A stretch of DNA of 5,687 nucleotides from Armatimonadota bacterium (GTDB taxonomy: Bacteria; Armatimonadota; Hebobacteria; CAIYQO01). The notes under the pieces were generated by a model. The model was not told the DNA's origin. It saw only the letters and a list, made by a program, of their open reading frames with translations, and searched no databases. The translations under genes and the position numbers were made by a program. The stretch lies in NCBI GenBank assembly GCA_022708765.1, contig JAKIYB010000118.1, forward strand, positions 1 through 5,687, read 5' to 3'. Of this stretch, positions 1 to 5,407 are shown in pieces (position 1 is the stretch's first letter; each line of letters starts with the position of its first letter).

Positions 1-709
1 CGCCGTTCGCCGTCCATACCGGAATGGCCGCCTGCGCTTCCGCCTTCAGTGTATTTTCCGTCACGTCGCTCATCAGCGCCAGCATATCCACGCTGCCATA
101 GGCTTCGGAGTTGGCCGGAAGCAGACTGCCGTCCAGGTAGACGAGGTTCACTTTCCCGCTGGTCGTGCCGCCGCGCGGAAGCGGGCGATGGCCGTATCCG
201 CCATACATGCCGGGGGAGGCGGAAGTGTCCCACGGTCGCGGAACCGAATATTCCGGCACGGTAATGACCTGGCCGTTGACGTAACTCAAAGACGAGCCGG
301 TACCGCCGACGACGACCAGCAGGCGGTCGGTGCCGTAGAGCTCTTCACAGCGTCGAAACGCTGCACTTACCGGTCCGGCGCCAGTGGGGGTGAAGCGTAT
401 TTCGAACTCGCGGGTGAAGGCGCGGGGGACGACATACAAGGTGTAGGTTTGCCGCGCGCCTTTCGGGATGGTGACGCGCATCCGGTACTGGTCAGGCAGC
501 GCGCCGGTGCTGTTCGGCGCCAGAACGCGGAAATCGCCACTGGTGGTGTCGCCGGTGTTTGTCACCCGCACGAGAATCGGCACCACCGTGCGCGGGCGAT
601 AAAAGCCGTTGAAGCCGACGCTCTTCACGTCGAGGGTAATGCGGGCGCAGGCCAGACTCATGCCAAGGAGGAGGACAGCCAGGGTCAACAGCAACCGTTC
701 GTGACGCAT
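1..709 (-). CDS. Secreted protein, N-terminal part (signal peptide, Ig-like and possible amidotransferase-like region); runs off the left edge
   Basis: The frame is open for 236 codons from the ATG at 709 to the window edge, with no stop, so the C-terminus is missing. Residues 1-22 form a classic Sec signal peptide: basic MRHER, a leucine-rich core, and an A-C-A site before Arg23 (signal peptidase I). Residues 24-110 read like a beta-sandwich: an alternating hydrophobic strand pattern with VPILVRVTNTGD and LYVVPRAF, as in extracellular CARDB/Ig-like domains. Residues 120-146 contain RLLVVVGGTGSS, and residues 186-236 contain VNLVYLDGSLLP, then SVDMLALMSD, then a segment leading to VWTANGG. 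That last arrangement recalls large exported or membrane proteins carrying a glutamine-amidotransferase-like fold, but this is inference from a fragment. The start is supported by an SD-like GGAAGGGAG 7 bases upstream and a strong promoter. That it is a real gene is fairly certain; its function is unknown. Confidence 0.8.
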   Translation of the reverse strand, partial: MRHERLLLTLAVLLLGMSLACARITLDVKSVGFNGFYRPRTVVPILVRVTNTGDTTSGDFRVLAPNSTGALPDQYRMRVTIPKGARQTYTLYVVPRAFTREFEIRFTPTGAGPVSAAFRRCEELYGTDRLLVVVGGTGSSLSYVNGQVITVPEYSVPRPWDTSASPGMYGGYGHRPLPRGGTTSGKVNLVYLDGSLLPANSEAYGSVDMLALMSDVTENTLKAEAQAAIPVWTANG

Positions 710-716
710 CCAAGCG

Positions 717-725
717 CTCCCTTCC
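717..725 (-). promoter_or_regulatory. Ribosome binding site of the secreted-protein gene
   Basis: On the minus strand GGAAGGGAG lies 7 bases before the ATG at 709. It supports this ATG over the other ATG 4 bases upstream (713), which opens a different frame that closes after 73 codons. Confidence 0.6.
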
Positions 726-755
726 GTCGCGAGTGGGGGACTACCTATACCGAGA

Positions 756-784
756 ATTATACGAGGATGCCAAGCTGGCGTAAA
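756..784 (-). promoter_or_regulatory. Sigma70-type promoter for the secreted-protein gene
   Basis: Reading the minus strand, TTTACG (779-784, 4 of 6 matches to TTGACA) is followed after exactly 17 bases by a perfect TATAAT (756-761). The predicted transcription start is near 749, giving a leader of about 40 bases that holds the SD site. It lies in the 136-base gap after the CPBP protease gene, so the secreted-protein gene is probably transcribed independently of the protease pair. Confidence 0.6.
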
Positions 785-845
785 GAGGCATGCTTCCCAT
801 TCGTCATCTTCAGCAAATTTCATCCGGTCTTCGGACGGTACCGTT

Positions 846-1484
846 TCACGGTTCCCGCGCGGACGGTTGCGACGCTCCCGCAGTGATCATCACGATGGCA
901 GCGCCGGCTACCAGCGCAAAGGCGACCGCCGGCAGCGCCAGCACAAACGATGGATACAGGCGGCCCAGCAGCAGCGCCGCCGCCGTCAGGCTATGCGCAA
1001 GCATGGGCGCAAGGAGCGAGTGCCCCAGGCGCAGCGCCGCGGCGTATCCGAGGCTGGCGATGAAAAGGAAGGCCAGCCACGGTTCGCCGGGATGGGCGGT
1101 GACATACAGGAAAGCGGAGAGAAGGAAAGCCCAGAACGGTTGCCAGGTCCGCTGCAACCCGCCGAAGATTGTGCCGCGGAAGAGCGGCTCTTCCACGAGC
1201 GGTATAAGGATTGTCAGCAGCAGCCAGTCTGTCAGGCGCGGCGGGGTGGGCGGCGGCAGCGGCAGATAGTTTCCGGTGTGCAGCAGGGCACGCAGCCAGG
1301 CCAGGGCGACGACCGCCAGCAGCAGCCCCCACCCAAACCCGACAAGGATGCCGCGGCGACCGGGCCATACCCAGCCGGCCTGAGCAAGAGAGACACGTCC
1401 CCACCACATGACCAACGGCGTGACGACGACGATGACGGCGAGGAAGAGCAAGGTGGGTAAGAGTGGGACGGGAATGGGGGACAT
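846..1484 (-). CDS. CPBP family intramembrane metalloprotease (CAAX/Abi type)
   Basis: This 212-residue, very hydrophobic protein matches the CPBP family (PF02517), membrane-embedded metalloproteases related to Rce1 that process CAAX proteins or, in some bacteria, contribute to bacteriocin immunity. Visible motifs in order are EEPLFRG (Glu98, Glu99, Arg103: the EExxxR motif), a Y-x3-H version of FxxxH ending at His131, and His164 in AHSLTA. In many relatives the residue four after that last His is Asn; here it is Ala168. Hydrophobic stretches fit several transmembrane helices: about 8-28, 46-66, 87-97, 117-130, 137-150 and 157-172, plus a C-terminal one near 180-200. The gene starts 6 bases after the stop of the M50-like gene, so the two are almost certainly one transcript. 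I see no clear SD before the ATG; translation may be coupled. The family call is firm, the substrate is unknown. Confidence 0.88.
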   Translation of the reverse strand: MSPIPVPLLPTLLFLAVIVVVTPLVMWWGRVSLAQAGWVWPGRRGILVGFGWGLLLAVVALAWLRALLHTGNYLPLPPPTPPRLTDWLLLTILIPLVEEPLFRGTIFGGLQRTWQPFWAFLLSAFLYVTAHPGEPWLAFLFIASLGYAAALRLGHSLLAPMLAHSLTAAALLLGRLYPSFVLALPAVAFALVAGAAIVMITAGASQPSAREP

Positions 1485-1490
1485 AACGCG

Positions 1491-2147
1491 TTACCGCTGA
1501 CCCGCGAGGAAGGTAACGGCCCGCAGCGTGGTCGCCCACACCTGTGCCGCCCACGACGGTACCCCCGCGTAACCGTGAATAAGAATAGCCAGCAGCAGGC
1601 CGTGAACTGTCAACGCCAGCGCCGGCACCGCGATGAAGGAATAGAGCAGTCCACGCGAGGCCAGGTCGGGCTGGCGGGGTGAGAGTTCACGGTAGCCGCT
1701 GAACAGGTGATACCCGAAGGATACGCCTATCCAGAAGTCATACCACCATAAAGGCCCGTGCAGGAACGGCCGGATGAGGACGAGGATGGCGGTGAAGGTG
1801 GGCAGCACATACGGCGCGAAGCCAATCATGTCATTGCCAAAGACACCGCCGAAGCCATTCAAGAAGATCACGTGGCCGTTGTCGCGCTTCACGGAGAAGT
1901 TTGTCACCCGCCGAAAGTAGAGCCAGGCCACCAGCGCGTGGGTCAACTCGTGCTCGAACACCTCGAAGCCGGGGATGCGCCGCAGCAGGATGAAATACAG
2001 CGCCGTACCCGCCGCCAGCCCGGCGATAATCGGCCACCAGCCGAAGCCGCCCGCCGTGGTCAGCACAACCCACAACGCGCCAGCGACTCCCGGCAGCAGC
2101 GCTAAAAAGCCAAGTCCCAGCACCAGACGCAACAGAAAGGCCACCAT
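1491..2147 (-). CDS. M50-like (M50B) integral-membrane metallopeptidase
   Basis: From the ATG at 2147 the product has 218 residues with hydrophobic segments around 4-30, 37-55, 108-125, 138-150 and two near the C-terminus. FEHELTHA gives the zinc-binding HExxH (His66, Glu67, His70), placed just after a membrane segment and before a strand-like FFRRV/FSVKRDNG region, as in peptidase M50B proteins (PF13398). The third metal ligand is not certain; Asp137 in the YDFWIG segment, or Asp106, are candidates. M50 enzymes cut membrane proteins within the bilayer, often releasing signalling domains. A GTG at 2165 would add six residues, but it lies upstream of the proposed -10 box and has no SD, so the ATG at 2147 is preferred; this choice is not proven. 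It is the first gene of a pair with the CPBP protease and diverges from the HAD phosphatase. Confidence 0.85.
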   Translation of the reverse strand: MVAFLLRLVLGLGFLALLPGVAGALWVVLTTAGGFGWWPIIAGLAAGTALYFILLRRIPGFEVFEHELTHALVAWLYFRRVTNFSVKRDNGHVIFLNGFGGVFGNDMIGFAPYVLPTFTAILVLIRPFLHGPLWWYDFWIGVSFGYHLFSGYRELSPRQPDLASRGLLYSFIAVPALALTVHGLLLAILIHGYAGVPSWAAQVWATTLRAVTFLAGQR

Positions 2148-2155
2148 GATAGGGA

Positions 2156-2184
2156 ATGGTAGCACAGCAGTCGAAGGCTGGCAA
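2156..2184 (-). promoter_or_regulatory. Candidate promoter of the protease pair (near-leaderless)
   Basis: On the minus strand TTGCCA (2179-2184, 5 of 6 to consensus) is followed after 17 bases by TACCAT (2156-2161, 4 of 6). The predicted start of transcription, about 2149, is only about 2 bases before the ATG at 2147. There is no SD before that ATG, which fits a leaderless mRNA. Seen only as hexamer matches, so moderate to low certainty. Confidence 0.35.
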
Positions 2185-2199
2185 TGCAGGATGGTTACC

Positions 2200-2229
2200 T
2201 TGACCGCGTACCCTCCTTTCCGTCACAAT
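2200..2229 (+). promoter_or_regulatory. Candidate promoter of the HAD phosphatase gene (leaderless)
   Basis: TTGACC (2200-2205, 5 of 6) is followed after 18 bases by CACAAT (2224-2229, 4 of 6). Transcription would begin at about 2236, the A of the ATG itself. The bases before the ATG contain no purine-rich SD; they are pyrimidine-rich (CCCTCCTTTCC). Both facts fit leaderless translation. Confidence 0.4.
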
Positions 2230-2235
2230 AGCGCT

Positions 2236-3000
2236 ATGGCGAAGCGTGCATATTTACTGGATATGGATGGGGTGCTGGTGCGGGGCAATACGCCCGTTCC
2301 CGGAGCGCAGGAGTTCATCACGCGCCTGACGGAGCGAGGGATTCCCTTCCTCATCATCACCAACAACCCATTCTATACACCGCGCGACTTGCAGCACCGC
2401 CTCTCCACGCAGGGATTGCAGGTCTCCGAACAGCACATCTACACCGCCGCCATGGCCACCGCGCAGTTTCTCGCCCATCAGCGGCCCGGCGGTACCGCCT
2501 TCGTCATCGGCGAGGCGGGACTGACCAGCGCGCTGCACGACGTCGGCTACATCATCACCAGCGTCAACCCCGATTACGTGGTGCTTGGCGAGACGTTCGC
2601 CTACAACTTTGAGCAGGTCACCCAGGCGGTACGGCTGGTCGCCGCCGGCGCGCGCTTCATCGCCACCAACCCGGACGTCTCCGGCCCCGCCGAGCAGGGC
2701 ATCGTCCCCGCCTGCGGCGCCATGGCCGCCCTTATTGAGAAAGCGACCGGCATTGCCCCCTACTTCATCGGCAAACCCAATCCGCTGATGATGCGCAGCG
2801 CCCTCAACTACCTGAACGTTCACTCAGAGGAAACGACGATGGTGGGCGATCGCATGGATACCGACATCATCTCCGGCATCGAAGCCGGCATGGAGACGAT
2901 TCTCGTACTTACCGGCATCACGCGCCAGGAAGACATCGAGCGTTTCTCCTACCGACCCACGCGCGTGGTGGCGTCGGTGGCGGCGATTGAACTGGAGTGA
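2236..3000 (+). CDS. HAD superfamily subfamily IIA hydrolase (NagD-like phosphatase)
   Basis: The 254-residue product has the complete HAD motif set. Motif I is DMDGV (Asp9 nucleophile, Asp11 acid/base), motif II is ITNN (Thr42), motif III is GKPNP (Lys180), and motif IV is GDRMDTDI (Asp205, Asp210, binding Mg2+). The large cap inserted between motifs II and III (about residues 60-175, with NPDYVVLGE, FIATNPD and the GIVPACGAM segment) is the type C2a cap of the HAD-IIA group, which includes NagD, AraL and p-nitrophenylphosphatase-type enzymes. Length is normal for the family. It should be a cytoplasmic phosphatase acting on small phosphorylated metabolites such as sugar or nucleoside phosphates; the exact substrate cannot be read from the sequence. 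The frame is open further upstream, but MAKRAYLLDMDG is the natural start and the promoter lies directly before it. The hairpin at 3015-3045 starts 15 bases after the stop. Confidence 0.93.
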   Translation: MAKRAYLLDMDGVLVRGNTPVPGAQEFITRLTERGIPFLIITNNPFYTPRDLQHRLSTQGLQVSEQHIYTAAMATAQFLAHQRPGGTAFVIGEAGLTSALHDVGYIITSVNPDYVVLGETFAYNFEQVTQAVRLVAAGARFIATNPDVSGPAEQGIVPACGAMAALIEKATGIAPYFIGKPNPLMMRSALNYLNVHSEETTMVGDRMDTDIISGIEAGMETILVLTGITRQEDIERFSYRPTRVVASVAAIELE

Positions 3001-3006
3001 TCGCTG

Positions 3007-3045
3007 AAAAAAGACCCCGCTCATCGGGACGGCCGATGAGCGGGG
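3007..3045 (-). terminator. Intrinsic terminator, best oriented for the minus strand
   Basis: A perfect 13-bp inverted repeat, CCCCGCTCATCGG (3015-3027) and CCGATGAGCGGGG (3033-3045), encloses a 5-base loop. On the minus strand the stem is followed by TCTTTTTT (complement of 3007-3014), a textbook rho-independent terminator. On the plus strand the stem is followed only by CTATTCCCTT, a poor U-tract, so it may end the HAD phosphatase mRNA less efficiently or only cap its 3' end. No minus-strand protein gene lies immediately upstream of it, which is the odd point. Confidence 0.75.
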
Positions 3046-3311
3046 CTATTCCCTTCCATTGGATTGCTCCGCTGGTCGGGTTGCAGGAACTACCTCGGGG
3101 CCGCGAACACCTCCCGAATTTCCGTGTGATCTCTCACACAGCGTGGATGCGGCGCTTTCGCTTTCCACTTCGTAGCTCCAACAACGTGATGATACCATGC
3201 TACCTTTCCCGCGCAACCTCCGAAAGGCGCGAGTTTTGGTTGCCTGTCGGAAAAGGTAGACAGACGCGGCGGTCGAAAAGCTATTTATCATCTCTGAACC
3301 GGAAATTGATT
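3046..3311 (-). ncRNA. Gene-free structured region; candidate minus-strand RNA ending at the terminator
   Basis: No protein of recognisable type is encoded here. Short inverted repeats succeed one another. Reading the minus strand from its 5' side they are CTGTC/GACAG (3244-3263), GCAACC/GGTTGC (3213-3243, enclosing a smaller hairpin), GTAGC/GCTAC (within about 3173-3203), GTGGA/TCCAC (within about 3142-3168), GTGTGA-GAGA-TCACAC (3124-3139, a GNRA-type loop on the minus strand) and TCGGG/CCCGA (within about 3095-3119). They lead directly into the strong minus-strand terminator at 3007-3045. This order is what a multi-helix regulatory or small RNA would look like, but I recognise no known RNA family and cannot compute folding energies. 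Alternatively the region is merely the fabG upstream region: a -10-like TATCAT at 3286-3291 on the plus strand, without a good -35, could start the fabG mRNA. Confidence 0.3.
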
Positions 3312-4067
3312 ATGACTACTCCGAACCTCGTTCCCAACATCGCCATCGTCACCGGCGCGTCCCGTGGAATCGGCCGCGCCATCGCCGTCGCCCTGGCCGC
3401 GTCAGGCGCGCACGTCGCCATCACGTATCGTGAACAGGCGGAGATGGCGGCGGATGCCGTGCGCGAGATCGAAAGCGCAGGCGGCGGCGCCGCCGCATAT
3501 CAACTCGACGTGCGTGACGCTAGACGGGTGAAGGAGGTAGTGGAGACTATCGGAAAAGAACTCGGTCCAGTCTCCATTCTGGTGAACAATGCTGGACTGG
3601 TGCGCGACAACTACCTGCGCTTCATGGCAATGGAGGAGTGGAGCGATGTGCTGGAGACGCACCTGAATGGCGCGTTCCTCTGCTCCAAGGCGGTGCTGGC
3701 GGGCATGCAGCGCTTGCGCTGGGGGCGCATTATCAACATCAGCTCTGACGCGGCGTTCGTTGGCGACGTGCGCCGCGCGAATTACTCTACCGCCAAGGCT
3801 GGTCTGCTCGGTTTCACCCGCGCTCTTGCCCGCGAAGTCGCCCCGCAAGGCATCACCGTCAATGCGATCTGCCCCGGCATGATTGAGACGGAGATGACCG
3901 CCGAGATGGAAGACGCCCGTCGCCAGGGGCTGCTGCGCGGTATCCCCGCCGGCCGCTTCGGCACTCCCGAAGACGTCGCGGCCCTCGCCGCCTTCCTCGC
4001 TTCCCCCGCGGCGGCTTACATCACCGGGCAGGCCATTTCGGTTGACGGTGGACTGCATATGGGGTAA
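3312..4067 (+). CDS. fabG: SDR family oxidoreductase, 3-oxoacyl-ACP reductase (FabG) type
   Basis: The 251-residue protein is a classical short-chain dehydrogenase of normal length. Visible are the Rossmann TGASRGIG (residues 14-21), Arg40 after the second strand (typical of NADPH preference), NNAG (92-95), and the catalytic tetrad Asn119, Ser145, Tyr158, Lys162 (YSTAK). The PG motif after the sixth strand (NAICPGMIETEM) and a C-terminal SVDGGLHMG tail typical of FabG are also present. FabG reduces 3-oxoacyl-ACP to 3-hydroxyacyl-ACP in fatty-acid elongation in the cytoplasm. Many FabG-like paralogues act on other ketones or sugars, and no other fatty-acid gene is adjacent, so the exact substrate is open and the symbol is tentative. 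The ATG at 3312 is chosen because the Rossmann motif begins right after it. The frame is open for another 105 codons upstream, but that stretch includes the terminator hairpin and shows no protein-like sequence. SD is weak (GGA about 8 bases before the ATG). Confidence 0.9.
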   Translation: MTTPNLVPNIAIVTGASRGIGRAIAVALAASGAHVAITYREQAEMAADAVREIESAGGGAAAYQLDVRDARRVKEVVETIGKELGPVSILVNNAGLVRDNYLRFMAMEEWSDVLETHLNGAFLCSKAVLAGMQRLRWGRIINISSDAAFVGDVRRANYSTAKAGLLGFTRALAREVAPQGITVNAICPGMIETEMTAEMEDARRQGLLRGIPAGRFGTPEDVAALAAFLASPAAAYITGQAISVDGGLHMG

Positions 4068-4086
4068 AAGAACTGCAGAGCCATAC

Positions 4087-4114
4087 CTGACCATGTAACA
4101 GATGATCTGGTCAG
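4087..4114. repeat. Inverted repeat between fabG and the amidohydrolase gene
   Basis: CTGACCA (4087-4093) and TGGTCAG (4108-4114) are perfect 7-base complements separated by 14 bases. There is no directly adjacent T-run, although TTTT occurs about 13 bases later, so a standard terminator is unlikely. It could be an operator for a dimeric regulator or a hairpin in the leader of the amidohydrolase mRNA. Downstream there is a short tandem TGTGTC (4135-4140 and 4143-4148). Confidence 0.4.
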
Positions 4115-4150
4115 TCTGGAAGCCTCATTTTCCCTGTGTCGTTGTGTCAC

Positions 4151-4155
4151 AGAGG
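4151..4155 (+). promoter_or_regulatory. Ribosome binding site deciding the amidohydrolase start
   Basis: AGAGG lies 6 bases before the ATG at 4162 and 3 bases before the ATG at 4159. The spacing favours 4162, which also gives the usual family N-terminus MLIDIHAH. The in-frame ATG at 4102 lies inside the inverted repeat and would add 20 residues that do not resemble the family. Confidence 0.5.
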
Positions 4156-4161
4156 CGTATG

Positions 4162-5037
4162 ATGTTGATTGATATCCATGCGCATATTGGCCGTATTCGC
4201 CCTCATCCCGATGCCACGCTCGATGTGGATGATTTGATCCGTATAATGGATGCCTGGGGCATTGACCGGGCCTGTGTATTGGCGTTAGGCGACCATGCGA
4301 ATCCGCATTATCGGGATAATGACAGCGAATGTGTGCTGGCCGCCTGTCGAAAGTTTCCAGAGCGATTGGTACCGTTCGGCCTGGTCGTGCCGGCAATGTC
4401 AAGCGACCAACCGATGGATTATCGGCGCAAGCTGGCAGAGCTGAAGTCACGCGGGTGCCGGGGCGTGGGTGAATTTCTTCCAGACATGCCGTTCGACGCG
4501 CCGGCATGTCTGGAGGTGTATCAGGTCGCCGGTGAATTAGGCCTGCCCGTGCTGTTCGATTTACATGATGTCGCGGGTGAATACGGCCTGCGCGACGCGC
4601 CAGGTTTGCCCGGTCTTGAATACGCTGTGCAACACTGCCCGGAGACCAGCTTCATCGGGCATGGCCCATCCTTTTGGGCCGAGATTTCCGGCGATGTAAC
4701 ACCGGACAGGCGGGCGGGATATCCCTATCCCGATGGGCCCATCACGCCAGGCGGCGCTGTCCCGCGTTTGCTCTCTACCTATCCAAACCTGTGGGCCGAT
4801 CTTTCCGCTGGCAGTGGATACCACGCGCTCACGCGCGATCCCAGCGCGGCTCTGGATTTTGTGCGCACGTTTCAATACCGACTGCTGTTTGGCACGGATT
4901 CATGCCGGCGGTACTCCGTCGAACCCGTTTCACCGATTCGCGAACTTCTGCGGCACTGGCGCGAGCACGGTCTGCTGGACGACGCCATCTGCTCTAACGT
5001 CGAGAGCGCGAATGCCGCACGACTGCTCGGGTTGTAA
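4162..5037 (+). CDS. Amidohydrolase family 2 protein (metal-dependent TIM-barrel hydrolase)
   Basis: The 291-residue protein carries the metal-site residues of the amidohydrolase-2 group (PF04909) in the right order: DIHAH at the N-terminus (His6, His8), GVGEF (Glu104), FDLHD (His135), FIGHGPSFW (His167) and LLFGTDSC (Asp246). The segment with ITPGGAVPRLL, the YPNLWADLSAGSG run and the LTRDPSAA run is typical of a bacterial subgroup often found near carbohydrate or secondary metabolism genes. Members hydrolyse or decarboxylate small ring compounds and lactones; the substrate here is unknown. No signal peptide is seen, so it should be cytoplasmic. It follows fabG in the same direction after 94 bases, a gap that contains an inverted repeat, so co-transcription is possible but not assured. 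Its opening codons (GAT, ATT, CAT, CGT) end in A/T more often than those of the neighbouring genes, which may reflect a different history. The gene converges on the DUF486 gene 40 bases downstream. Confidence 0.9.
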   Translation: MLIDIHAHIGRIRPHPDATLDVDDLIRIMDAWGIDRACVLALGDHANPHYRDNDSECVLAACRKFPERLVPFGLVVPAMSSDQPMDYRRKLAELKSRGCRGVGEFLPDMPFDAPACLEVYQVAGELGLPVLFDLHDVAGEYGLRDAPGLPGLEYAVQHCPETSFIGHGPSFWAEISGDVTPDRRAGYPYPDGPITPGGAVPRLLSTYPNLWADLSAGSGYHALTRDPSAALDFVRTFQYRLLFGTDSCRRYSVEPVSPIRELLRHWREHGLLDDAICSNVESANAARLLGL

Positions 5038-5077
5038 AATTGTCTACTACTGCTCGTGGAATCCTTGATGTGGCTGA

Positions 5078-5407
5078 TCACCACTTCTTAAACACAAAGA
5101 ACACCGCTGCCAGGATGAGGGCGAAGCCGACCAGGTAGTTCCACTTGAACGATTCCTTGAGGAAGAGGACCGAGAAGACGGCGAAGACGACGAGGGTGAT
5201 GACTTCCTGTATCGTTTTCAGTTGGGCGGCGGTGAACTGGCTATGGCCCAGGCGGTTAGCCGGCACCTGCAGACAATATTCGAAGAGGGCGATGCCCCAG
5301 CAGATAAAGATAACGATCCACAGCGGCTTGTCTTTGAACTTCAGGTGTCCGTACCAGGCGAAGGTCATGAAGATATTGGACATGGTCAGCAGCAGGATGG
5401 TTCTCAT
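5078..5407 (-). CDS. DUF486 (DMT-like) four-helix membrane protein
   Basis: The 109-residue product has four hydrophobic segments (about 3-17, 28-44, 66-83, 89-106). It shows the hallmark DUF486 (PF04342) sequence pattern: MTFAWYGHLK near the N-terminus, then WGIALFEYCLQVPANRLGH, then a QLKTIQEVITL segment, and NYLVGFALILAAVFFVFK at the end. Length is normal for the family. DUF486 proteins are placed in the drug/metabolite transporter clan and resemble small multidrug-resistance proteins, but no transported compound is established, so I make no transport claim. Its ATG overlaps the stop of the upstream sialidase-type gene as ATGA (5404-5407); this suggests translational coupling, and there is no good SD close to the start. 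The TGA stop sits within a weak 4-bp hairpin (5070-5084). Confidence 0.9.
   Translation of the reverse strand: MRTILLLTMSNIFMTFAWYGHLKFKDKPLWIVIFICWGIALFEYCLQVPANRLGHSQFTAAQLKTIQEVITLVVFAVFSVLFLKESFKWNYLVGFALILAAVFFVFKKW

Noticed and set aside
643..649. Lipoprotein signal in the secreted protein (Cys21)
   Set aside because: Ser is at the -3 position where a lipobox needs Leu, Val or Ile. A-C-A before Arg23 is a better signal peptidase I site.
829..847. Hairpin around the CPBP stop codon (8-bp stem with one mismatch, stop in the loop)
   Set aside because: No U-tract follows on either strand, so it is not an intrinsic terminator. The small stem may be chance in GC-rich DNA.
188..1460. Long plus-strand open frames opposite the secreted-protein and CPBP genes
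   Set aside because: They are low-complexity, Arg/Gln/Gly-rich mirror frames of GC-rich coding DNA. The opposite strand has a signal peptide and family motifs that explain the sequence.
2211..2220. SD-like AAAGGAGGG on the minus strand upstream of the M50-like gene
   Set aside because: No ATG, GTG or TTG lies at a suitable distance in a useful frame. The next start codon, in frame with the M50-like gene, is over 40 bases away, so it is probably chance or part of the promoter region.
1975..2235. Upstream extension of the HAD phosphatase frame
   Set aside because: It is antisense to the M50-like gene and rich in Ser, Pro and Arg; the HAD motif I is expected near the N-terminus, as with the ATG at 2236.
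2997..3311. Upstream extension of the fabG frame starting with a GTG that overlaps the HAD stop (GTGA)
   Set aside because: It would translate through the terminator hairpin, gives no protein-like sequence, and puts 105 residues before the Rossmann motif, which normally lies within the first 20.
3001..3311. T-box riboswitch on the minus strand
   Set aside because: The leader-like helices and terminator are suggestive, but I find no UGGN-containing T-box core next to the terminator, and no aminoacyl-tRNA or amino-acid gene follows on that strand.
5070..5084. Terminator between the convergent amidohydrolase and DUF486 genes
   Set aside because: The stem GTGG/CCAC is only 4 bp and is followed by a poor T-run. 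Not enough to call.
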